Shown: one piece after another, positions 33,122 through 51,711 of the stretch | How positions within the stretch are numbered: the first letter of the stretch is position 1 | Layout: each line of letters opens with the position of its first letter | NCBI GenBank assembly: GCA_023213395.1 | Contig: CM041465.1 | Location: 192,641,741-192,705,740, forward strand | Direction of reading: 5' to 3' | Length of the DNA: 64,000 nucleotides | From: Cycas panzhihuaensis | Taxonomy: Eukaryota; Cycadophyta | Translations under genes and position numbers: made by a program | Notes under the pieces: model-generated | Seen by the model: only the letters and a program-made list of their open reading frames with translations | Databases searched by the model: none | What the model was told of the DNA's origin: nothing

Positions 33122-33193
33122 AGTCCCCTCCCCTAAGATGTTGAGTCCTCGAGGCATGTGAGATACAGGTGCTTTTTGACAAACTCATCAGAC
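33122..33193 (-). pseudogene. 3' end of a chromovirus pol plus polypurine tract
   Basis: Minus-strand text [19 protein letters not shown], followed by a stop and the purine tract, fits the last residues of a gypsy polyprotein. The (TA)n array begins immediately upstream on this strand, so the rest of the gene is cut off. Confidence 0.45.
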
Positions 33194-38225
<5,032 letters not shown>

Positions 38226-39499
38226 TACATATAATAACCATTTGAAATGTCTTTGATCTAATGCTTTTTATGTTAATATGTACAAAAATTTAACGAGAAA
38301 ATTTATGAGCATTTAATTATATTAATGAAAATGAAGGAGAAAATACAATGTAATGAAATTCATTTTAGTAAATGACAATGGTATTATTAATGATATTGAT
38401 AATGGTATTATGGTTCATTTATGTAATTGATAAATTTTGTTATTGAATAAAGTAAATTTGATTGTTGTTTAGTATAAAACATTTTTATTATATATAGTGG
38501 GTGGAGCATGTGGGCATTACTCATTATTTTTGGTTATTTATGGTAGATAGGGCCTTATGCGCCTTAACAAATGACTCCTTTTTTTTTTCTTTTTTAATAA
38601 GTATAATAATTTGATATTTGGAGAGAGAAAGTTGTAATTCTTTGTTATAGAGTTTAATAGAAAATATTAATGTCTGATATATTAAAAGTATAAAGTCATA
38701 TAAGAATGATATTTTTTTATCGTAGTTTAATAAAGGCAAAATCTATTCGTGAATAATATTTTGTTTGTGACACTTTTTTAATAATTTTAAGTGAAGTGGT
38801 TAGATTATTACAATTTAATTAATCATTAAATCAATTGTTAGCACATGGCAAAAAATTGTTAAATCATTTAAATTATGATCAATAATTAAAAATGTGTTAT
38901 ATGTCATTTTTCTATTTGTCTGTGCTAAGAAGTTTAGTCAATGATAATGTGTTGTTTAGTAAATTTCTAGTTCATTGTTTTTAAGACTACCCTATACGAG
39001 GTGTGGAATATTTATAATATAGCACATTCTTCTAGGGAGTTGTTTCTATCTTCAAGTGTGCTTTCATCCATATTTGCAAGGAGACTCGATTGTGACTTCA
39101 ACATTTTACTTAATTTGATTTTCTCCACAAGTCTGTGTCTCAATTTCTTTGTAATCCTTATTTTCTATTCTCATTGCTTTTAATTCAAGGGATTGGATGC
39201 TAGACTTTAGCTAGTTTGTGTTTCCTTATTGTTTGTTAATTATGTATTTCATTTTCTGATTTAGTATATATTGTTCTTCATTTGCCTCCAACAAAAAAAG
39301 AAAGAAAAGATAATGTACAAAATTGCAATGCAAAATTTTTAATTCTTTTATTGCATCATAGAGCACCCCTTACAAAGGCAACACTTTTTTATATACGCTT
39401 AGATTTTTTTCCCATCCTATCTTATAAGAGAGAGCTTTTGAATACTTTTTTGTGACAAATATTGAATGAAATTGACTTAGGTGATCAAAAAAATTGTCA
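38226..39499. other. AT-rich sequence without recognised feature
   Basis: No TE domain, LTR pair or convincing gene. Homopolymer T runs near 38580 and short A/T frames only. Confidence 0.5.
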
Positions 39500-40930
39500 T
39501 ATAAATGTCAAATTCACCCGTCCTTGTAAGAATGGAAGGGGCACCCAAGAAAGCACATTGGCGAGTGTGAAAAGCCTTTCAGGTTGACCCCAAGAAAATC
39601 ATTTGTGCAATTTTACATTTAATGCTACGATACCATAGCATCTTACAACCGTACTCCTTTACTTGGACTTTATGACTTGGCGTTTAATGGCAAGAATAAA
39701 GGGAACTTTGCGTGGTCCTCTATAATTAAATCCTTTCCCCGAAGGGTCCAAACAGCGAATTGCCCCGCCCAGAGATGGTGCTTGCCGGAACGTATTAGCG
39801 CTTCACATTATTCCAAAATTGACCGTGTTCTGGATGTGCCGCCAATGGCCGTCAAATCCCTGCTCGCATGCAAGAATCACTTTGCAAAAGCCGACGAAAT
39901 ACTCAATGATTAGAATAATACGTCCACCCAGATATCGACTGCAACTGCTTATGGTATGGTATGGAATTCTTGTATTTAACTGAACTATTAGGCACTTCGT
40001 ATATTATTCATATCATAAACGTCTGGAAAAGAAGATGTTGGCCTCTTCCCCCGGCTCATGCGGATTCGTTCCGTCAGCATAACGCAACAAATTCAAAGAT
40101 TTCATGCGGCTAGTGATGTTATTGCATTTTAATTGTTCTCTTCCGGATTGCATTGGTGGTCCTCCTTATTCCGAAGCCGAAGAAGGCCAATTCGCTTTAC
40201 AGACCGTGATACCGGAACCTTCCGGCAATCGTCGGAACGTGGCAATTTAGGTTCATTCAATTATCCAATATTAGGATGTTTACAATCCTCAAATTTGCAT
40301 TCCATTCTTACGGGCCTCGGTCGAAGTGTCGAGTCTTGGGAACCCCCAATGATAGATATAAAAAAGGTGCGGCGTTGCGGGGGTGAATACTTCAGCTCTT
40401 CTGAGATTATTTGTCTGGAGTAAAATCATTCTTGCAGAGCCAACTAAAAAGGGAAAACGGGTATTTTCTGGATTGGAACGCTTGCAGTACTACGGGGGAA
40501 GAATTATAGAGTGCAATAATAAATTTGTTCAGGGGTTGTCGACATGATAGGCAGGGAAGGAAAGCAGGTGGGGGTACCCCTGTATTTACGTGATGAGTGT
40601 GTTCACGACATCCAAGGGGTCTGGGCAACCCGCCAACCGTTTGGGGTGTCCCCGCCGTTTGTGTCATGAGTCTCGCACACGCCGAAAGTGACGCGCGCCA
40701 GCTGTCTAACCGTAGTTTAATCATGGTTAAACACGCACACTTTCTTTCCGCTCTCTTAACCTTGTGGCTCCGTACAACGCACACTAGCAACTCTGGTTCA
40801 CAAGACAACCCCCGTGAGGTCGAACCCTGGTTCACCTAAACATCCCTCATGGAGGTTTGGGCCATTCTGCCTTCTCCCGAACACTTGAGCGCAGCATGCA
40901 TACTCATTACCAATCGCATTCGACCAAAGT
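39500..40930. other. CpG-retaining, apparently low-copy island
   Basis: Base composition shifts to balanced, with frequent CG dinucleotides, and no similarity to any element in the window. A TATA-like 'gatataaaaaagg' is at about 40355. No frame matches a family I know. It could be a gene-flank or gene remnant, or a low-copy insertion. The change back to AT-rich, CpG-poor sequence is abrupt near 40935. Confidence 0.5.
39677..39913 (+). CDS. Small hypothetical ORF in the CpG island
   Basis: A 78-codon frame beginning MAFNGKNKGN, ending in TAG. Composition is protein-like (mixed charged and hydrophobic, several Cys, end AKADEILND) and not low-complexity. I recognise no domain, signal peptide or membrane segment. 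No splice structure could be defined around it. It may be chance. Confidence 0.2.
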   Translation: MAFNGKNKGNFAWSSIIKSFPRRVQTANCPAQRWCLPERISASHYSKIDRVLDVPPMAVKSLLACKNHFAKADEILND

Positions 40931-42077
40931 GAGAACCCATAGAACGTTAAATGTGACAATAGATAAAATCTAAAATGGTGGTCTCACGGATGGGGTTCCA
41001 CATTTTCTATATACATAAAGACGTTAAATGTATTGGGAATAAAATCTTAAACAAAAGAGAACTTTCTTAAATAAAAGCTTTTGAATAGCATTCTTGTGTC
41101 CTCCACTTGTGGATATTATCTTTGTTATTGTTTTGATTGAAGGCATTCATTTTACAGTCACAAGTGCTCATAGCACAGCTCATTCATATGGAAAAGATAA
41201 CTTTGCGTTAAAAGTGAAAGCAGGTAGATTGTTTTGTTAGATGCATTGTGAATATTATGAAAAGGAGTGGTTTCCTCTCCATTACGTTAAAAAAAAAAAA
41301 TTTCATATTAGGCAAGATACATATGTTACAAAATAACTTAAAGACTAGGTACAACATTATTTGTTGTTTTTATAAAGAAAACTTAAAATGCTATGCTATG
41401 TTTAGTATAACTCTTGTATAACTAATGAGACAAAACAACTTCCTCATAAATTATCTATCATGATTGGACCAAGAATGTAACTACTATAAAGGAAAATGAT
41501 AGAAGGATTAGAAATATTACAACACAACTATTAAAATATAACAATTATATAGGGGCTAGAAATACTACATTCTAAAGACTTATTTGCATTTTATTGATGC
41601 ATCTCTAAAGTTTTCAAACTCGAGGCTACTTATAGTGTTAGCAACATAATGGTGACTAAATAGCATAACCTTTTAGATGACTACAAGTAAACTACATAGT
41701 GAAGTTCCTTTTTTAACATCGAAAATGTGTGTGTGTGTGTTTTTTTTTGGTTTAATACACAAATATTATTAATATAAACAAAAGGATGGTTGGCATATCT
41801 TTCATTAAATGAGATGAATATTAAAAGAAAGGATGCTAATGTGCATTGATAATTGCCCCATTACATATAATATTTTTGTGAAAAATGTTAGCTCATTCAC
41901 ATTGGTAGCATATTTGCATTGAAAATTTCTTTGACAAAGTAGTGGAAAGGAATAATAAGCGTCATTTTCTCCTAGTATCCAATAAATTATCATGTGCCAT
42001 GAGAATATATTGTTGGCATATATGGCATATCACATAAATTACCAGGATTAACTTTTTTCTTCTTCGTGTGCTTAGGA
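40931..42077. other. AT-rich sequence without recognised feature
   Basis: Short (GT)n at about 41727-41740 and T runs; no domain recognised. Confidence 0.5.
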
Positions 42078-43129
42078 TGATTTGAATTGAATGAGAAAAT
42101 AAATATTTATTCCAATCAAAGCAACTCAGAATCAATATACAATAAGATACATTTTTATATTTGAAATGTTCTTATAAATTCTGTTTTATAGTGTAATGTT
42201 ACACACTTTCTTCTATGCTACAATAATCTGGGGTTGGATTACTAAATGCTAGGCACAGTATTGGCTATTACATAATTCCTAGTATGTTATGCAAAGACTT
42301 TGATATGCGGGTTTGCCCTCTGTTCAGCCACAAAATTATTTTCAGGATCTCTTCCAACTTGGACGTCTTCCCAATATTGCTCTGACTATCTTTTTCTTTT
42401 ACTGGTTGTGTTTGAACCTTCTCAGACTCCACATGTGCCTCATGAACAATTTTGGGCTCTTCAATTTGTGCTCCTTTCCTATCTATTCCACTTTCATGCC
42501 TCTATTCTTGTTCATTCCCTGTGCAATCTTAGTTTAGGAGCAATTTTCACATTTGGGCTATTATTCTGAGTTATTTCCTAAATTTCTCGCCCTTTTCGTT
42601 GTGTATACAATTGCTAAGCACTTCTCCTTACCTCCTGGATAGATCTGGGTAATTTTTCTACCTTCCCATGTTTGTTCCTCTTCCTAAGATTCATTTTTCC
42701 ATTATTTTCTCTTCATTTTTTAGCCTTCTTTTTGATCGGTTAGAAACTGATTAAAATCAGTTAAAACTTTCGTTTTCTTTCTCCCATTAGCTAGAGGACA
42801 CTTATGTATGAACATTTTTGTAAAATTTTGTGTCATTTAGAGCACGTTTTCCCTATCAAATCATATTTTCTATGAAGGCTATCATTTTCTAATCGCACCT
42901 GAAATCGGCCTAGTCACACTTGAGGTAGACCTGGTTGTACTGGAGACTGGCCTGGTCGTATCTTGCTAAAATATGGTCATATTTGAATACATTTTTTTCA
43001 CACTTTAAGAGTCCAAATTGCATTTTTCTACCTTTTGAAGGTTGGATATATAAAAATAAGTTCTATCCAAATGTAATTATACTTTTCTTTAAAGAGTATT
43101 ATGGATTTAATGGATCCAAAATCGGATCA
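42078..43129 (-). repeat. E7 3' LTR
   Basis: 1052 bp matching 47855-48940, e.g. 'ttgggctcttcaat' and 'attatggatttaat' in both. A moderate A/purine tract follows at 43130-43147, as expected upstream of a 3' LTR on the minus strand. Confidence 0.9.
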
Positions 43130-43289
43130 GAACTCTATTTTTTTAGGAGTTCATGAACTCATAAACCTTATAATTATAAATGAGAGAATTTGATTCTTCC
43201 CTTCTCCCTATTGTACTATTTTACTTTACTAGGCAGTTGTCATTTCCCTCTAATCCTAAAGGACTCAATTGTGTCTCTTTTAGTTATGG

Positions 43290-46200
43290 TCTTCTTCTTT
43301 TAAATAATGTAATCATTTTCAATTAGTTTTTCTTTCTCCACTCGTAACTCCACTAGATTTGACAAGAATGGAACACCATCTTCATCATCATCTAACATAG
43401 ATGGCTCAAACATCTTTAGATTCTCAATATTTACAATTGAATACATCTTCACGAATTCTAGTAATTCAAGTTGAAAAGCATTTTTCACAGTCTTCTTCAA
43501 GATTTTAAAAGACCATAACATATAGCCTTCAACTTTTTACCTTCACTTTGCAATCTTTTCTTACTGAGATGCTACTAAACTTAATCTCATTCCTTTAGTA
43601 ATGGCTAGTTCTATGTGTATCATGCCTTTGTTTATATCTCCTGAGGTTTTTAAAGTTGTTCTTCAACCTGTTGATGCATTTTTTTTATTCTTTCTAAGAA
43701 TCTTTGCACCTTCTCTTGTCCTTCTTCCTTCTTTCCATTTCCTGCAGTAAGTTTGGTTGAAAATTCTAAATCAAGTAGACTTGAAAGCAAAAATCCCAAA
43801 CATACATTGAATGGTGATTTCCGAGTTGGGCTATGGACTGCTCAATTAAACGCAAATTATAGGTATAGGAGACTTTCATCCCAAGTCTTAGGATGCTTGG
43901 CATTGTATGCTCGTAACAACTATACCAATGTCCTATTGACAACTTCAGTCTGGTTATCTGTCTAAGGATAAAAGGCTATGCTCATCTTCAACTTTGTGTC
44001 CATCATTCCTCAATGAGTTTACCAAAAATGGCTCAAAAATCTAATATTTCAATAAGAAATGATTGAGTTAGGAAGCCCAAAATACTTTCATGTATGTTAG
44101 AAAAATACTCTAACTATGTATTCTCCTGTATGTTTTCCTACAGGAAATCGATACCACCATTTTACTAAATTGATCAACAACTACAAGCAAATAATCCATA
44201 CCATTTTTGGTTCGTGATAGTCCTCTAAGGAAATCCATGGAGATACTCTCCCATGGTCGTGATGGAACTAGAAGTGGAGTGTATAATCCCAACTTCCTAT
44301 TAGCTAGTTTTGATTTGCTATACAATATACATCCTTGCATTGTTGTAGTCATTTCTTATTATATATTGGGTTAATATATATATCACTATAAATTTAACAA
44401 TATTTTTCTCGCTCTAAAGTATCTTACAACTCGAGAGGTGTGAGCTTCTCTTACCCACTTCATTTGATCTGCTTGCTTAGGAATACAAAGCTTATCATGC
44501 TTGACAAGTAGACCATTTCTTAGCTAAAAATTAATAACTATTTTTCCCTATTATAGCTTATCTAAGATGGGCATAAATGTCTCATCTTCTATGTATAAAT
44601 CAACATATTCATCATGGCAAAAAGGCTGAAATTGTAGAGCTACTAACAAGATGGAAATACCTTGTTGTTGAGGAGGTTTAGACAATAAGTCTATAATTTT
44701 ATTTGTTGTGCCTTTCTTGTATTTAACCATGATATGAAACTACTGTACATAGGACATCCACTTCATATGCTTAGCCTGCTATAATTTGGACAGTGTCTGC
44801 AAGAATTATAAAGACTTGTAGTCAGTGTCAATGACTACCTCTTTTCCTAATAAGTAAGGTCTCTAATACTTGACTACTTGATATAATACATAGAGCTCCT
44901 TATCATAAGTTGGGTATTTTATTATAGCTCCATTAAAAGTCTCTAAATGGTACGCTACCGGTCTTCTCTCTTACTTCAACATTGCTCCCATGGCATAGTA
45001 TGAAGCATTGGTCTTCAACTTAAATGGTTTTTGTAATAAGGGTAAGGCTAACATCGATGCTTCACAAATTTTCTACCTTAGAAGCCTGAAAACTTTCTCT
45101 TGTTCATTCCCCTAATAAAACTTTGCATGCCCTCCTTTTAATATGTGAAGACGTGTTATAATTTAAGAGAATTTGAAAATAAATTTTCTTAAATATTGAA
45201 AAGCACCAATGAAACTTCTTACATCCGTGGTTATCTTGGGTGTAAGCCAATTGAGAATGACTCTAATCTTGGATGGGACAATCTTTAATTCTCCTCCTCC
45301 AACTACAAATCCCAATAAGATGAGAGCTTTCTTCTCAAACTCATACTTCTTTAGGTTAAGTTTTAGCTTCTGCTCTTTAAGAAATTTAAGCATTTGCTTA
45401 ACATATTGGAGGTGCTCCCCCTAAGTAAAATTAGAACATCATCTAAATAAATAATAACAAAATTATTAATGAAGGGTCTTAATACCTCATTCATTAATCT
45501 CATGAAGGTGGCAGGTGCGTTGTATAAACTAAAAGGTATCATCATCCATTTGAACAACCCTTGCCTTGATTTGAAGGTTGTCTTCTAAGTATCCTCCTCA
45601 TGGATTTGAATTTGATGGTATCCCAATTTCAAGTCCAACTTACTGGCGTATCTTGTAGACTGCAACTGGTCTAATAAGTCAATTATCTATGGTAGGGGAT
45701 GTCAATTCTTTATGGTAGTCTTGTTTAAAGCTTAGTAGTCAATGCACAGTCTCCATCCTCCATCTTTCTTTCGAACTAAAATAATAAATGAACCACAAGG
45801 GGAATAACTCGACTTGATCACTTCTTACTCCAAGAGTTCTTGAATCTACTTCTTAATCTCATCATTCTCTAAAGTAGAGTTCTGATAGAGACTAAGATTG
45901 GGCAAAGGTGAATCGGTAACCAGTTGGATTTGATGCTTAATTTCCCTCTTAGGGGGAAACCCTTTTGGCTCCTTGAATACATCATTATACCTATTCCTTA
46001 GGCCTTGAATCTATTATAATTATTTCCTATCTAGTATTTATGTTGAGGACTATGCTTTCTCCTTTTCTTCCATCTTTTGCTTCACTATTAACAACACAAA
46101 TTTTCCACAAGAATTTATCAATCTCTTTGCTTGTTGGGAGGATATGAAAGAGTTCTTCTTTTGTGGCTTTAATACATTAATCAAATATGATTTCCCGTCC

Positions 46201-46590
46201 TTAATGAATCAAATCTTTCTCAACTCTTATGATGAACTTCATCTTTATCATAGAGATATGGGCTGCCAAACACAACTTGATAAATGTCCAAAGAAACCAC
46301 TTTACATTTAACTTCATCAATGAATCTTTTTGAAATTACAAATTTGAACTTAGATTAATGAATAACCTGTAATTTTGAGTCTTTTTGAAGCCATCTAAGA
46401 GGATATGGTTTTGGATATACATGCATCTTTAATCCTAGCTTCTTCACTAACACTTCTGAGATTAAATTCTTTTGGCTTCCTCCATAAAAAATGGCATCAA
46501 CTATACTTTGCTTCACTTGGATTCTTACCATGAAGAGCTCAAATCTTTGGATCAACATCTTGATGGTTGTTTTTGGGCCCAACATTGGGC
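43290..46590 (-). pseudogene. pol: E7 pol
   Basis: On the minus strand: protease (46585-46355) with YGGSQKNLISEVLVKKLGLK, where the catalytic DSGS has become YGGS. RT (about 45840-45160) follows with [34 protein letters not shown] and an intact YLDD motif. RNase H (about 45050-44690) reads KTNASYYAMGAM and later YPTYDKEL. Integrase has LCIPKQADQMKWV near 44480 and, at 44352-44110, SKLANRKLGLYTPLLVPSRP and SISMDFLRGL. The C-terminal domain is at 43521-43300 (FKILKKTVKNAFQLELLEF, NVENLK-like block, FEPSMLDDDED). Stops and small indels break it several times. No chromodomain is clear. Confidence 0.85.
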
Positions 46591-46639
46591 ATGAGCATCA
46601 ACTTCTTATTGGCTTCTTTAGTGCTGTAAATGTCTTCAT

Positions 46640-47553
46640 CTCCTGCAGAATTAAGTAAAGCTTTACCTTTTTCTTTAGCTTTACCCTTGTTCTTAGGTCG
46701 CTTCTTCGGATGTAAAAACTAATAATTTTCTATGTTATGACATGTCCATTTGCAATGTGTATAGGAGACTTGGGTTTGAGTGGTATTGGCTTGCTTATTC
46801 TTGTTAAAACCCTCAATTTACTATTGTTATACTTTTCCTAAAAACTTCTTTCCTTGGGCTAGTTTGTTACCACATTTTTGAGGTGCAAACGTTTTCCTTT
46901 CTACATAAATCTTCTTATTCCTCTTCTATATGGAAATCACTTTTTTGTTGGCTTTATCAAGTATTTTCACTTCAAACAATTGATGTTCTTGCTGAATATG
47001 TTGGTGCAGTCCTCCAATATATTTTAGCATTATATCTTTTCCCAGTAAAGAGATGCCCAACACAATAGTTTGCTTTTAAAATTTTGTTGTGTAATCTTAG
47101 ATATTTTGGCCTCTTTCCTGTCTATAATACTGCCATCTTATTCTCTTCTGCTCTTCATACCCAATGGGATAAAATTATTTCTTTATGAGAGATTTGAATT
47201 GATGCCATATGATTTCAGCCACATTATAGGATTTGAGGTATGTATTCCTCCAAACCAATACATATTTGGAGAGTTTTTACCTAGCAAAGGTGATTTTCTA
47301 CTGGTTCTTATACCCATAAATCAAGAAGTATATCTTAAATTAGTCTAACCAATTATTTAACTCCTTAACATCTAGGGTTCCATCATAGATATACAATTCA
47401 AACTTTCCCTCTATCTTGAATGGATGCATTGTCAAAGGACTATCATCTCCTTCTTCCTCATCTTGCTGGTCATTTACAGGTCCCTCTTGGGTACCTTCAC
47501 CTGTCTATTTTTTTACTAATTCATCTTCTTCCTTCTTCTTGCCTTTAGCCATT
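46640..47553 (-). pseudogene. gag: E7 gag
   Basis: Starts with MAKGKKKEEDELV at about 47553 on the minus strand. Core words follow: HPFKIEGKFELYIYDGTLD near 47420, YPIGYEEQKRIRWQYYRQER near 47150, GISLLGKDIMLKYIGGLHQ near 47040, and a degraded zinc-knuckle region with HPKKRPKNKGKAKEK near 46690. This is the usual chromovirus Gag order. Several in-frame stops interrupt it. Confidence 0.8.
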
Positions 47554-47835
47554 AAAGAGGATGTACTCTGTTGAGAAACAAGATACACTATAAGTTGAAT
47601 TAATCTATCAGGATTTTTCTCTATTTTCAAGAACCTTTTTTTCCATCTCTTACTCTAGTTCAACCATTTTTCTTCGTTGTTTATGCTCTTTATCAAGAGG
47701 CTCAATCAAAGGTTCACCAATTAATTAGTATTAAAACCTAGTTTTCATATACTCTTTCACACGATAAAATAATAAGGGTTTTCTTTTCTTTTCTCTTCAA
47801 AAATTCCTAAAACTCCTAAGGGTTTTAAAAACTGT

Positions 47836-47847
47836 GATTTGATACCA
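47836..47847 (-). other. E7 primer-binding site
   Basis: Minus-strand TGGTATCAAATC, close to the initiator-Met consensus, lies a few bases inside the 5' LTR end at 47855. Confidence 0.75.
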
Positions 47848-47854
47848 ATAATAT

Positions 47855-48940
47855 TGATCTGAATTGAATGGGAAAATAAATATTTATTTTAATCGAAATA
47901 ACTGAGAATTACTATACTATAAAATACATGTTTATATTTGAAATGTTCTTACAAATTCTATTTTATAGTGCACTATTACACACTTTCTTCACTACTACAA
48001 TAATCTAGGGTTGGATTACTAAATGCTAGGCACAATATTAGCTATTGCATACTTTCTAGTATGTTTTTTAGAGACTTTGATGTGCGATTTTACCCTCCGT
48101 TTAGCCACAAAACTATTTATGGGATCTCTTTTAACTTGGACATCTTCTTCATATTGCTCTGGCTAACTTTTTCTTTTACGAGCTATGTTTGAACCTTCTT
48201 AGACTTCTCATGTGCCTCATGAAGAAATTTGGGCTCTTCAATCTATGCTCCTTTCCTATTTGTTCCACTTTCGTATCTCTGTTCTTGTTCATTTACTGTA
48301 TAATCTTAGTTTTGGAGAGATTTTCACATTTGGGTTGCTATTTTAAGTTATTCTTCCAAATTTTCTCTCTCCTCTCACTATGTACGTAATTGTTGGGTGT
48401 TTCTCATTACCTCTTGGATAGATTTGAGTAATTTTTCTACCTTCCTATGTCCGTTCCTCTTCCCAAGTTTTTTTTTTTTGTTATTTTCTAGCCATCTTTT
48501 CGGTCGATTAGAAACTGATTAAAATTATTTAAAACTTCCATTTTCTTTCATCTATTAGCTAAAGGACACATGTACAAACATTTTTGTAAAATTCCATATC
48601 ATTTAGAGCATGTTTTCCCTGTCAAATCACATTTTCTGTAAATGCTATTATTTTCTAGTCGCACCTAAAGCAGGTCTGGTTGCACCTGAGACATGCCTGG
48701 TCACACTTGGGGCAGGCTTGGTCGCACCAGAGATAGGCCTGTTCATACTAGAGATTAGCATGGTCATACCCTGTTAAAATATAGTCGTACTTAAATGCAT
48801 TTTTTTTTTTACATTTTAAGAACCCGAATTGCATTTTTCTGCCTTCTAAAGACTAGACATATCAAAATAAGTTCTATCCAAATGTATTTATACTCTTTTT
48901 AGAAGAGTATTATGGATTTAATAGATCCGAAATTAGATCA
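47855..48940 (-). repeat. E7 5' LTR
   Basis: 1086 bp direct repeat of 42078-43129. Confidence 0.9.
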
Positions 48941-50093
48941 TAAGAATTCCTTAGGTCATTTACTTCTAGAATTTCCTCTTTTACAATAGTCATATAATCA
49001 AGATACCTCAAAATAGATAGACCAAAAGTGTAGTACTTTTCTTATGGAATACAAGGTCATATGACAAATGAGTGCCAAAAGTATATAATGAGATCACCAT
49101 AATCTACTAATTCCCAATTTCATAAAATTTGTATAAAACATTTTATACACACCATAAGGCACTCTCCATTCCACCACAAGTTTACTTGCTTATTATTATA
49201 ACATAGTGTAAGAAGGGGCCAAAGATTATTCTTTGTCTGGCATTTAAGAATACCTTGGCAACAATTTCTATATAATAGTTTTCTTGTGAAATGTATAACA
49301 TGTAATAAATAGATGTATATTTAACAAATTTGTTTATTTCTTAAAGCAATAGGAAGCAAGTTATGTAAACATTATAGATCAAGGGAATGACATATAACAT
49401 TATCCATTATGAATGGTGATCACGATGAAAGTTTAATTATAGAGAAATAATTATTGAGGATAATATAGTTAGAAGAAAACTCAAGCCCAACAACCTCTAG
49501 AAGAATATCCTAATCTAATAGAGGGGAAAAAGAAAATCTATTAGGATTTTTTAGTAAGAGTAGGCATTAATGGGTAGGTAGATGGAGTGTTTGGTAGACA
49601 AATGTAAGAAATTCTTAGTCTTATTGCTCATGTTACAATGCCTCTATAGGTGGTTAGTAATAATGAGGCTTAGCCTTAAAAGAGGTAGAGATAGCTAGAA
49701 GCAATACACATTCCAAAGTAAAGACATCCTGCTAGAGGACATTATGTGCTTTGCCTTACTCCTATAAAAGTATTGAGATACTGAATAAAGCAAGCACAAG
49801 GAATAACCAATATGATGCAAAACATAATATCATTATAATAGGGAATTGCATCAGGCCCGACAGTCTACAAATATTGGACTAGTAGATCAAGCCTACCACA
49901 CTAAGAAAAACCCTATGCATCTCTTCTTAGGCTTCCCTACCCTCATACACATACACACACACATATATATCCTCATTAGACCAACTACTATTTATATATA
50001 AAGACCCAACAATTTTAACCACTATTGCCTACATTATAAAATGATTAATAACAATTAGTCTTCCTTCTTAAATACATTTGTAATAATCATATT
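48941..50093. other. AT-rich sequence without recognised feature
   Basis: No readable domain or repeat partner on either strand. Confidence 0.45.
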
Positions 50094-50275
50094 TCTCATT
50101 ACAATCTGATTACAATCATAATTTAAACCACGATCGAGTTGTAACCATCCTAATTATGATTTGCATACAATCATGATCCCAATTGTAATGTGCTAATACT
50201 CGTGACCCTGACTACGATCTGCTTATACTTGCGATCACGACTATGATCTACTCATAATCGTGACTCTGATTGCTT
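50094..50275. repeat. Degenerate ~30-bp minisatellite
   Basis: About six imperfect units built on an 'aatcatgatcc...ctacgatctg' theme (e.g. 'gactacgatctgcttata' then 'gactatgatctactcata'). Confidence 0.6.
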
Positions 50276-50864
50276 GCAACAACAACTTTAATTACAACAT
50301 GTTCGTAGTCAATATAATTACAACTTACTACTTTAATTTTCTTTAAAACTGTATGTGCAATTTTAACCGCATATATTTCCCTTGTCCTAAAATCTATAAG
50401 TGTCCTCACTTGTTTCATCACAAAAATTTTACTTCTACCTATTCCTTCCCCCCCAAAAATTTTAAATGATAGCACACACTGTGCATCTTCCATTTCTTTA
50501 CGTATTCTATTCATTACTTATTGAATATAATTTGTATCTGGTCTTGTAATAGTTGGTGGAATTCGTATTCCTTGTAATGAATAATGATATATTAAGATGG
50601 AAACATCACGTAATACATCCAACTATGCTAATGCAGGCTTTTCCCTTATATACATTCATTTAATTTCCACCATTGCCTCATTATATAACTATTATGTCAT
50701 GGCCAATTCTTGACATAAGTGGTATATTATGCTCTAAAATTTATTTGCATGGGTTGTGTCTTAAGAATCCATGCTCTTAACGTATATATTACCTCATGGA
50801 GGCCTTGGGGAATCTTCTCATAGAAACAACCTTTGAATGCTTATACCTTAGGGGTAATGCCATT

Positions 50865-51711
50865 AGTATTTATTTTCCACCTATCAGGAATGGAATTGGA
50901 GTTCATCGCATAGGTAAGTAGATGTATGCATTTTATCTCACACTTTTATTACATTCTTTTAGTCATTGCCTCATATGATGCTTGTTTTGCTGCTTGGATG
51001 CTTGATTATTTAGTTTAGTTAGCTTGCTTGTACCTATTATCTACCTATGACGACCAAGACTCCAGTTCAATGGCATCATTGAGCCCCCATAATGGTCTCC
51101 TGGTTGGCAAGAGGTCCATCACATGCTCCCACAACTCGATTTTGGTTGAGTTCTGATTCATTTTTACTTTTTTATTGCATATTTTCCCCTCTCATCTTAC
51201 ATTTTTAACAACTTCATCAGTCTAGGGTAGTTTATCAAGACTTCTAGGGGAAAGTTTGCATCTTATTATTATAATCTCATAAGATTTCTTTATTTATTTT
51301 CATTGATTTTTGTACCTAGTCTCCATCCATACTTCAAACCTTAATTGTTGTTGTTTTCATTGAGTTCCAGCTCGATCTTGTGGGTTTATCATGCTTTCTT
51401 ACCATCTATTAGTTAGTTGGATTGCCTAAGGTTAGTTTGTAGGGGCCTAAGGAGGAGTTCCAAACCCTTGGCAGTGAGCTCCCCCTTGTATTTTATTAGT
51501 TTTTATTAATTCTACCAATCTGTCTCTGTCCTACTTTGATTTCTATCCACTCCAGTCTGATTTTTGTGCCCCACAGATATATTCATGGTGCGACTATTAG
51601 TGACATAAACACATCCAACATCATCTAGTTTTGTATTAAATGCATTTCCTGATAGGTCCCCTTCCTTGAGACTAGCCCATATTGAGGCCTAATAGTCACA
51701 AGAAGACATTC
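50865..51711 (+). repeat. E2 left LTR (putative)
   Basis: Matches 62883-63726 along its length, including 'taggggcctaaggaggagtt' and 'tcacaagaagacattc'. The repeat ends with '...tcacaagaagacattc'; exact LTR ends are uncertain. Confidence 0.75.

Larger units (their letters stand above)
42078..48940 (-). mobile_element. E7: antisense Ty3/gypsy element with gag-protease-RT-RNase H-integrase order
   Basis: Direct repeats 42078-43129 and 47855-48940 both read TGATC...GATCA and flank a minus-strand gag-pol in canonical order. A primer-site match lies beside the right LTR. The flanks 'tagga' (42073-42077) and 'taaga' (48941-48945) are a likely target duplication. LTRs differ at many sites and all frames hold stops, so it is old and inactive, but catalytic-core words are still easy to read. 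Confidence 0.9.

Noticed and set aside
40790-40840. tRNA-like B-box ('ggtcgaaccctgg') suggesting a SINE or tRNA
   Set aside because: No A box at the right distance, no cloverleaf and no poly-A or repeat copy in the window.
44110-44352. Separate integrase gene
   Set aside because: It is one surviving open stretch of the E7 pol pseudogene.
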